A DNA stretch of 64,000 bases from Chiridota heheva. Lineage: Eukaryota; Echinodermata; Holothuroidea; Apodida; Chiridotidae. The DNA lies in assembly GCA_020152595.1 (NCBI GenBank), contig JAIGNY010003802.1, positions 352,001-416,000 of the forward strand. The letters are read 5' to 3'. Positions 56,520-64,000 of the stretch are shown piece by piece (position 1 is the stretch's first letter; every line of letters starts with the position of its first letter). The translations under genes and the position numbers were made by a program. Below the pieces are notes generated by a model, which saw only the letters and a program-made list of their open reading frames with translations, searched no databases and had not been told where the DNA came from.

Positions 56520-58080
56520 CTATAAACAAAGTATGAGAGAAATAATGTCTGCTCCATCAGATACAAAGCATTATACTTTATTTTGTGTAGCCTACCATCA
56601 AATCGTCTTATAAGAAAACAATGGTGAAATATAGGCTGTCAAGCTGAATTTGTTCCCATATATTCTTTCTGAGCTTTTTGATATTAATGAAAGTTAAAAA
56701 AAAAAAAGAAGATATTTATGAAATAAATGTTCGCCTATTTTAAACTCCATATTTCAACATTAAGTTTCAATATTTTCATATTAAATCCTATGCAAATTTG
56801 GATAAGTGATGAATATAATGTAAACAAGAACTGTCAGAAGGACAGTATACTTAACTATTCCAAGCTACAATCTTGGAACAAACTGTTGGAACACTTCAGC
56901 TTTTTGAGAACTACATATGTTATAGTGTTATGTTTTTTTAAATATTTTTTCCAAGAATTGTAATCCCCTACCCCCTCCCCCCTTTTCAATGTTGAATTTC
57001 TTTCTTTTTTAACGTCATTTTCAGGAAAAACAGTAACAACAGCCAACATTGAATGGGAAGGGGAAGGGGTGGGGGAATTGAAAAAGAAAAAAAACAGACA
57101 CACAAACATACAGAGGCAAAAACATAACCTCTGTCCAACTTCGTTGGCATAGGTAATAAGACATAACGCCGAAGAATAGAAGGTAGGGAAAATTGTGCAA
57201 AACATTATGTAAATTTCAAAAATTTAAAAAAACATTGTATTTTATTTTTCATCATGCTGCACCTAGGCCTTGGTCCCAGTCATTACCTGTCAATCAGCCT
57301 CTGGTCATGATTGTCGTACAAAATGCAAGAGTTCCTTGAAGTAGTTTTATGGTTTAGGAAACAAAGATTCACAAAAAATATCCGACTAACAGATGGTGCA
57401 TCCCCCAAAATTCAAAGTCCTATTCACTTCTGTAAGTTGAAAATTTATAAAAACTTACCATCATCGGTAGCAAATTCTTTTACGGTAGGTGTCGCTATAA
57501 ACAAAATATGAAAGAAATAATGTCTGCTCCATCAGATACAAAGCATTATACTTTATTTTGTGTAGTCTACCATCAAATCGTCTCATAAGAAAACAATGGT
57601 GAATTATAGGCTGTCAAGCTGAATTTGTTCCCATTCATTCTTTCTCAGGTTTTTGATATTTATGAAAGTTTTAAAAAAAGAAGACAATATTTATGAAATA
57701 AATGTTCGCTTATATTTGAACTCCATATTTTCAACATTAAGTTTCAATATTTTTTCATATTAAATCCTATGCAAATTTAGATAAGTGATAAATATAATGT
57801 AAACAAGAACTGTCAGAAGGACAGTATACTTAACTATTTCAAGCTACAATCTTGGAACAAACTGTTGGAACACTTCAGCTTTTTAAAACTACATATGTTA
57901 TAGTGTTATGTTTTTTAAAATGTTTTTTCCAAAATTTGTAATCCCCTACCCCCTTCCACCCTTTTCAAGGTTAAATTTCTTTCTTTCTTAACGTCATTTC
58001 CAGGAAAAGCAGTAACAACAGCCAGGAGGAGGAGGTGGGGAGGAATTGGAAAAATACATTGTAGTAGGATAGGGAAGCAG
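56520..58080. repeat. Tandem duplication of micro-exon plus intron (about 980 bp)
   Basis: The donor-to-donor period is 978 bp (56481 to 57459). Shared tracts include 'tgtctgctccatcagataca', 'tgtaaacaagaactgtcaga' and 'aacgtcattt(t/c)caggaaaa'. A third partial copy of the intron end lies at 61425-61620 beyond a LINE insertion. Confidence 0.9.
57459..57494 (-). CDS. Micro-exon, 12 codons, most 5' exon found
   Basis: This exon is 36 nt, phase 1-1. The acceptor TTTGTTTATAG is above 57494 and the donor G|GTAAG below 57459. It encodes x-T-P-T-V-K-E-F-A-T-D-D. It differs from its tandem copy at 56.5 kb by several residues and one codon, while the surrounding intron is more conserved, hinting at faster change in the exon. 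No upstream exon or start codon could be placed. Confidence 0.75.
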
Positions 58081-58199
58081 GAAGCATTTTGAAAAATATG
58101 ACAATGTCCAAAAAATTACATCAAGCTACTAAAGTTGTTAAAAGAGGATTGAAATGACCTACAAAAAAAGACAGTATTGATGATTTATAATGTTCAATC

Positions 58200-58400
58200 A
58201 GTGAGGTAAGTTTGGTGGGGGCCCTGCGCTGCGGTGGGTTGGGAGCCCTTGCAAGCGAAGCAGCGCGTTTAGCCTGATCGCAGAATGAGCAGCCCTATGC
58301 GGTGGAGGGCCGGTAGGATTCAGGAGGGGAGGGGAGGGGAGGGGAGGGGAGGGTGGGGGGAGGGGAGGGTGGGGAGGGAGTAGCCCATGGTGGGATTTCT
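58200..58400. repeat. GC-rich patch followed by (GGGGA)n tract
   Basis: 58210-58320 is unusually GC-rich for this window ('ggccctgcgctgcggtgggt'). It is followed by about 60 bp of GGGGA repeats (58322-58380) with clear G-quadruplex potential. Origin unknown; possibly a SINE head or element debris. Confidence 0.6.
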
Positions 58401-59140
58401 AGCATTTGTTATTTCTAATGTGGAATAATAAACAATAAACAAAGTAGGTTCATGAAAAGCATGGCATTTTATGCCCAAAATCTGTCATTTCTGCTTTAAC
58501 TGTTGAAATTGGTCAATTTCGTGTCAAATTGGTCAGACAGTGTTAAGAGGGATGGGGGGAGGGGGTGATTGGTAAATACATTGAAATAGGATAGGGATCA
58601 TTTTTGTTTGTTTGATGAGGGCTTAACGGCACCACGACAACAAGGGTAAAATTGTGCCTGAGAGGTCAGATCTTTTTAGAGGTAGGAAGGAAAGGAAACA
58701 GGGGGAGAATGAGAGAAATTCAAGAACAAAAGGTCAGAAAGTTGTGATCGAGAAGGGAAGTGCATGGTTGAAACAAAACCAAAGTAGAGAGAGGGTGGAA
58801 GAGGAGAATTAAATATGGTTGTAGAGGGAAGCATGATGAAGGAAGGAGATAATTTTATCCAGAGGATTTTTCTGGAAGAACACAGCAATTTGAGTTGTGG
58901 GGAGCGAGGGAAGCTCTGGGAAGGTTGTACAGGGGCAAGCAAGGAGAACGTGATGGATTGTGAGGGTGCAATGGCAATTGTTGCAGAGAGGTTGGGGGGA
59001 CCCAATAAGGAGGTGGGAGTGAGTGAGGTGGGTGTGACAAATTCTAAGATGGGTAATATGAACGTTGTCGATGCGAGAGAGGTTGTTGATGGTGGGATTG
59101 ATCGTAATTGTGGGCTGGATGACATGGAGTTTTTATCAAT

Positions 59141-59596
59141 TTAGGAGTTCAATGAGGTTTGCCAGCGGTCACGAACAAGGAAAGCGATAAGCGGTTTGAT
59201 GTCAGAGAGTGTTTTGCAAAATGGGGTAGGGAGGAGGTTGAGGGCAAACTTAGCGGCTGCATCAGCCCTGTCATTGCCAGAGATGCCAACATGGCTGGGT
59301 ATCCAGAAAAAAAGAACACTTTTCCTGAAGAGGGTGGGAGAAAGGAGTTTCCGGAGGAGGAGGTGGCATGTAAGGTTATCCCATTTCAGATTAAGTAAGA
59401 AAATAAGAACAGCCTTTGAGTCGGAGAAAATGGCAAAGTGGCTAAGCGGAGAGTATTCAATACAGTTGAGGGCGAGGAGAATGGCCTTAGCCTCGGCTGA
59501 AAAGATAAATGAGTCGTCAGGAAGTCTGCTACTGAGGGTGAGTGATGTCTTGGATGATGGCAGCAGCAGCTGTTTTGTTGCCTTCCTTGGAGCCAT
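59141..59596 (-). pseudogene. RNase H domain of LINE copy 3
   Basis: A single open frame of about 150 codons with F-S-A-E-A-K-A-I-L-L-A-L (Glu motif), F-S-D-S-K-A-V (Asp), and W-I-P-S-H-V-G-I-S-G-N-D-R-A-D (His/Asp). All catalytic positions are visible. The linked RT is frameshifted, so it is not autonomous. Confidence 0.85.
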
Positions 59597-59941
59597 CAGT
59601 ATAGATGGAGGTGTAATTTGAGAGTTGGTCTTTGATTTGGTTGTGGAGATTGATGAAGAGGTTAGGGTGGGTTTAAGTTTTGTGATGAGTGGAGAGGCCC
59701 ATGTGGACAGATGGGACGGGGTGGCCCAAGGAGGAAATGTGGGCCAGGAGAAGATGCCAAGAGTGGCGGAGTTGATGCCGAGATGGAAGAGGTCTGATTT
59801 AATGCGTAAGCTGAAGGGAAGGGGCAGGGTTTTAGTCCTATCACCCCAAGTGGTGTTGGAGAGGAAGTCGGAGGATGTTGAGGGAGCTGCTGCATTTTAG
59901 TTTCAGGTTGGTGATGTGTTGCTTGTAGGTGAGCTTGGGGT

Positions 59942-60685
59942 CTAGAGTTTGACCCAGGAACTTTGTGTGTTCAACTTTAGGGATGCAATTGCCATTGAGC
60001 ACAAAGTTCGGGTTGGATTGGAGGTTGTTGAAATGACAAAAGTGCATGCAGACTGTTTTGTCTTTGGAGAAATTAAAATCGTTATTGTTGCACTAGACTT
60101 GCAGCTGGTTGAGGTTGCTTTGGAGCCTATTTTCAACAATAGGAAAGCTAGGAGAGGAGTAGAAGATGGTGAAGTCATCCACATAGAAGGTACGTTTGAT
60201 GTTGAGGCCAAAGGTATCTGCGATGTCATGGGAGAGAGGATGCTGCTTGGGGGATGCTCCTTCTTGTGGGTACTGGTTAGAAAGGGTGTGGCCAATATAA
60301 ACTTGGAACTGCCTGGGTGAGAGGAAGTTTTAATAAAGATGGGAAGATGGCCTCTGAGGCCGATGGTGTGAAGTGTGCGGGTAATGCCGTATTTCCAAGA
60401 AGTGTTGAAAGCTTTCTCGAGGTCAAAAAATATGGCAATGAAGTGTTCCTTTTTTGCAAAGGACTCCCGGATAGCGGTGTCAAGCATAATTAATTGGTCT
60501 AGGGTATTGCGACGTTTTCGGAAGCCACTTTGGTGAGGGGAGAGGATTCTGTTGGTCTCAAGGAACCAGTTTAGTCTCTGATTAATGATCCTTTCCATAA
60601 TTTTACAGAGACAGCAGGTGAGGGCGATGGGGCGGTAGCTGGAGGGGGGCGGTAGCTGGAGGGGTCGGTACTGTCCTTCCATCAT
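59942..60685 (-). pseudogene. Reverse transcriptase of LINE copy 3 (partial)
   Basis: A frame of about 247 codons holds S-Y-R-P-I-A-L-T-C-C-L-C-K, I-L-S-P-H-Q-S-G-F-R-K-R-R, I-F-F-D-L-E-K-A-F-N (Asn in place of the usual Asp in this block) and G-L-R-G-H-L-P-I-F-I. The catalytic box is in a shifted frame (read as S-M-W-M-T instead of Y-V-D-D). Truncated N-terminally. Confidence 0.85.
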
Positions 60686-60715
60686 TTTTGTATATTATCT
60701 TAATATGAAAGAGCT

Positions 60716-60780
60716 CCACGGTCTACCCTAAAAGTCAGGGAAAATAGTAATGAAGATTCAAACTTTAGAAAAGCAACGGT
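60716..60780. other. Short inverted repeat (hairpin)
   Basis: 'acggtctacc' (about 60719) and its complement 'ggtagaccgt' (about 60768) lie about 40 bp apart, immediately outside the LINE truncation point. Possibly a small foldback element. Confidence 0.5.
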
Positions 60781-61005
60781 AGACCGTTTCAGCATGCATC
60801 TTTGTTATTAATATCGGTGTATTATGCAATCGGTAAAAAGGAATTGTATGATAATATTGGAAGTTGAGAAAGAAATTAAGAGATAAATTGATTAGGCAAC
60901 TTTACTTGAGCTGATTTGTATAAAGATTTCACATAATTTGCAGCTCTACTATTCTTCCTCCTAGTCTATTTCAAGAATGGATGGCATTTTTTTAATCCCA
61001 TGTAG

Positions 61006-61080
61006 CAAGCGTTGCGGTGGGCTAGCGGATAATAGGATGGATTTTAAATCATTAGAACATGGGTTCGAATCCTGTCGATT
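61006..61080 (+). mobile_element. tRNA-like element (SINE head or pseudo-tRNA)
   Basis: 'gtgggctagcggataatagg' fits an A box and 'atgggttcgaatcctgt' a B box with a pairing T-stem. The anticodon arm does not fold cleanly ('ggattttaaatcatt'), so a functional tRNA is unlikely. Confidence 0.55.
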
Positions 61081-61424
61081 ACATGAGGGTCGACATTCCC
61101 TTTTATTTCCTCGATTTTTATTTATTAAATAGCTTTTATACATATGTTTAGATTAACCAGTCTTTTATCGTCATTTATTTTTCTTCATTCAATCCCCGAA
61201 AAACGCACAAATTCTCAGGAAATTCCAACCTTCAAAAACACATAAAAATAGTTTCCATTGACCTATTTATTTATTTCAATCCCCAAGTCAATTCTTATTC
61301 ATCATATACTTATTGTCTTTGAAATTTATATTGCTAATTTTTCTCTGGACGCTCAAAACACATCTGCTATCGAGAAATAATGCAAGTTATCTGAGCGAAA
61401 AATTGACATTCTTTCCTCAGACAA

Positions 61425-61620
61425 TCTTGGACAAAACTGTTGGAACACTTTAGCTTTTTGAGAAGTACATATGTTATAGTGTTATGTTTTTTAAATATTT
61501 TTTCTTAGAAATATAATCCCCTACCCCCTCCCCCTTTTCAATCTTAAATTTATTTATTTATCAACGTTATTTCCAGGAAAAACAGTAACAACGGCCAACA
61601 TTGAATGGGGAGGGGGAGGG
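61425..61620. repeat. Third partial copy of the micro-exon intron block
   Basis: Matches 56870-57065 and 57850-58020 ('acatatgttatagtgttatg', 'caggaaaaacagtaacaac'). The exon-bearing part of this third unit is not found; a SINE and LINE copy 3 lie where it would be expected. Confidence 0.8.
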
Positions 61621-61725
61621 GAGGACAATTAAGATAGTGGGGTAGGGGAGGGGAGGACAATTAATATAGTGAGGTAGGGGAGGGGAGGACAATTAATATA
61701 GTGAGTGGGGGGGGGGGGACACTGG
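61600..61725. repeat. About 44-bp G-rich tandem repeat
   Basis: Three copies of 'aggggaggggaggacaatta' with 'atatagtg', ending in a G13 run (61708-61720). Confidence 0.85.
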
Positions 61726-62445
61726 CAGTGTCAATGAAATGATAACAATGTCCTTAAAATTCTAAAATATTAATTACAATTGAAAGAGTAGAGATTGAAG
61801 AAACAACAGAAAAAATTTCCAGAATTTCTGGTTTTTAAATGTAGAATAATGTACAACAGAAAAGTAGCTTCATGAAAAACATCACACATTTTCACCAAGT
61901 GTTTCAACAAGTTTTGTCTAAGATTGTAGTATAGAGAACGGGCTTATAGAGGGAAGTATATACTGAAATAGGGTGGCAGGGGCAGATGATTTCAAATTAC
62001 TTAAGCTTTGAAAGATACACTTACATTTTCATTTGCTTTGTTAATTTTTACAACATTTTACTACAAGCTTCAAAATATCTTTGAGTTTTCCCAGATATTT
62101 TAAGACATACAAAAAAAGATTGACCTCACCCATGCAGTAACTAAGAAAACATAAAAGCTAGCAGTCTTAAAACATATTTTAGTTCTATCAATTGAACAAA
62201 CAAAAAAGGAGAGGCTCTAATTTGCCAATGTCAATAAAAGAATGCCATTAAGCCCCCTTTCCAACATGTACCCTCCCCCAACCCCTACACATTCCCAAAA
62301 CTATACATTCTGGATTGTAATAGCTTCCAATTTAAGAAAATATGTGTGTCAAGCAAAGTCAAACAATATACAAAATATACAATAATATCATAGCAAAATT
62401 ATGCGAAACAATATTGCTTAACGTGTGACAAACTAGACATTGGAA
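61726..62445. other. Intergenic or intron, no feature recognised
   Basis: A GTAAGT-like site at about 61997 was considered and rejected as an exon donor. Nothing else is recognisable. Confidence 0.4.
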
Positions 62446-62885
62446 ATGATACAAATCCCCTCACTGCTAATAATGCATATTCCAAAATGTCCCACATTCC
62501 ATCCCAACCTGTCCCAAATGTCATCCCATCCATGCCTATACTTCATGCAATCACGCCTGCCAGACACTGTATGTCATTCCACCACTTGCATTACCCACAT
62601 GCTATTACAACTAAAATCCAGATGACACCCACCACATGCCATTCTACCCTGTCCCACATGTTGACCTACCATGTACCACATGCCATTCTACTCTGTCCCA
62701 CATGTTGACCTACCCTGTGCCACATGCCATTCTACCCTGTCCCACATGTTGACCTACCCTGTACCACATGCCATTCTACCATGTCTAACATGCCAATGCA
62801 TTCTGACCAACATACCACCCCACCCTGCCCTTCGTACAATTCCACCAGGTCCTACATAAAATCCCACCCTCATCCTAATTCATTC
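62446..62885. repeat. 'cccacatg(cc/tt)' satellite, second locus
   Basis: Starts with 'gatacaaatcccctcactgc' as at 2376. It contains a 50-bp unit with 'cccacatgttgacctaccct' and 'tgccacatgccattctaccc' repeated three times (62650-62775) amid degenerate units. Confidence 0.8.
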
Positions 62886-63099
62886 AGATACTTTATCATC
62901 ATGGCATCTTCTACCCCACATTCCACAAGTAATTTCCCAAACCTCTCAACCAAAATTCTTTAGAAGCGAGGAAACTTTTATTTGCTTCTTTATTCATGAC
63001 AAGACAAACATTTTAATACATATTCATGTCAGGAATGTCAAAATAATAACAAAACTAGAAATGTTAAGTTAGTACTGTAAGTCTCGCCAGCCAAATATT

Positions 63100-63660
63100 T
63101 TTGATCTCAGGTCAAACATTTTGCAGCAAAGTCCATTTTTATGCAAATAACCCAATTAATATGCCATTATGCCTCACCATTAAGTGTGAACAATGTTCTT
63201 CACATATACTGTATGATCATTTGTTTAAGCAAAATCACCACACCCACTTTAATTCAAGAGATACCACAGACACAAATATTTTCATTGCTATGCAACTAAG
63301 CTAATTAGTATGCACACACAATCCCCCAATCATGCTCAACTGAACAGTACCAATGCCCTCTACCACAGAAACAAGTTATTATCTCAGGTTAATTATTTTG
63401 TACAAAAGTCTATTGTTATGCAAATAACCTAATTAATATGCACACTAAACCTCACCATTGAGTGTAGTAGACAATGCTCTTCACATATATGATCATTTGT
63501 GTAAACAAAATCCCCACACCCACTTTAATTTAAGAAATATCATAGATACAAATATTTTCATTGTTTTCATAAATGATAAGAGAAAATATTTAGAAACAAA
63601 GTGGTGAAAAAATCTGTGTTAATATCTTATTCCGTTTAGAAGTTACAAAAATTTAATATA
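63100..63660. repeat. Dispersed repeat with internal duplication, plus MITE-like debris
   Basis: 63130-63300 and 63410-63575 are direct copies ('tatgcaaataacc(c/t)aattaa', 'ccacacccactttaatt(c/t)aa'), period about 280 bp. From 63560 'aaacaaagtggtgaaaaaat' and 'atcttattccgtttagaagt' resemble a diverged arm of the TTAA MITE family; a similar arm is at 25840-25920. Confidence 0.65.
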
Positions 63661-64000
63661 TTTTTGAATTGGGACAATAGTGACTGATTGTCAACATCTG
63701 TGATGTCATAGAGACAATTTCAACAAAAAGTCTTTTGTATTTCTTTAAAAATGATTTTGATTTTTCTCATTGTAAATGTGATGTACTCCAATAAAAAAAA
63801 GTTTTCTTTTAAATTACATATTCCACCCTATCTCTATAATGAACCAAAAATGCTGTTCAATAATGTAATAAAAAGTGTGATTAAATTTATAGGAAATACA
63901 TAAAAACTGTGCTGAAATTGCATTGATGACATCACCAAGCTGAAGGACATACATGTACCATACAAGGTGTTTTTAAGAACATTTTTCTACTCTTTAAATT
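63661..64000. other. No feature recognised
   Basis: AT-rich sequence to the window end. No exon or repeat was identified. Confidence 0.4.

Larger units (their letters stand above)
58603..60685 (-). mobile_element. LINE copy 3, 5'-truncated in RT
   Basis: 3' terminus 'gtttgtttgatgagggctta' at about 58607, a UTR, RNase H, and RT up to 60685, where unrelated sequence begins. This is the least degenerate copy: long frames remain across both RT and RNase H. A 19-bp direct duplication ('gggcggtagctggagggg') sits at about 60630-60668 near the truncation point. Confidence 0.9.

Noticed and set aside
61006..61080. Functional tRNA gene
   Set aside because: B box and T-stem are present but the anticodon arm does not pair well; a SINE head or pseudo-tRNA is more likely.
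61960..62060. Possible further micro-exon before a GTAAGT at about 61997 (minus strand)
   Set aside because: The nearest acceptor gives a frame with an early stop and no Thr-rich sequence; it does not match the other micro-exons.

Overview
The window is intron-rich, AT-rich, repeat-loaded animal DNA. There are no bacterial operons, rRNA genes or CRISPR arrays. Small phase-1 exons of fibronectin type III (FN3) domains, degenerate CR1-, RTE- and I/Jockey-like LINEs, tRNA-derived SINEs, a THAP exon, a piggyBac remnant and many minisatellites point to a metazoan, most likely a marine invertebrate deuterostome such as an echinoderm or hemichordate. The species is an inference that the sequence cannot prove.

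The only host gene I can support runs on the minus strand through almost the whole window, 5' end at high coordinates. I placed 17 exons from their splice sites; all of them begin and end in phase 1, so any exon can be added, lost or skipped without shifting the frame. In transcription order they are: a series of micro-exons of 12-18 codons coding Thr/Ser/Pro-rich linker (57.5, 56.5, 53.1, 51.9 and 48.7 kb); a short FN3 exon (46.0-46.3 kb); a four-domain exon (43.5-44.4 kb); a split-domain exon (41.3-41.6 kb); and then a run of one-exon-one-domain FN3 modules (36.0, 27.6, 23.7, 21.2, 18.9, 16.6, 11.2, 8.8 and 0.2 kb). About 15 FN3 domains are visible. Signal peptide, transmembrane segment and any cytoplasmic domain lie outside the window. 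The product looks like the extracellular part of a modular adhesion or receptor-type protein, for example the ectodomain of a receptor tyrosine phosphatase-like molecule, but no enzymatic domain is seen.

Two FN3 subtypes occur. The N-proximal type (36-44.4 kb) carries a Cys after the C-strand Tyr and a second Cys just before the E-F loop. The C-proximal type (0.2-27.9 kb) carries a C-x4-C-x-W-[DE]-S-Y hairpin. Four of the C-proximal exons (16.6-23.9 kb) form a recent tandem array of about 2.2-2.4 kb exon-plus-intron units that are almost identical in exon and intron. One of these four is broken by a 7-bp deletion, and the large four-domain exon has a separate frame break. Extra copies of the array's 3' splice site lie in tandem beside three of the array exons.

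The introns hold the rest: three large degenerate copies of one RNase H-bearing non-LTR retrotransposon (2.6-6.6, 28.0-32.5 and 58.6-60.7 kb) plus tail-only fragments; RTE-type endonuclease and C-terminal fragments; a CR1-type tail with an AAT microsatellite; two long-inverted-repeat MITEs next to TTAA; a family of tRNA-headed SINEs; a THAP exon with a lost zinc ligand; a piggyBac C-terminal domain; and tandem repeats of 17, 20, 21, 24, 25, about 50, 84 and about 160 bp. Exon coordinates come from reading GT/AG sites and frame continuity by eye. They are precise where stated, but are not confirmed by transcripts.
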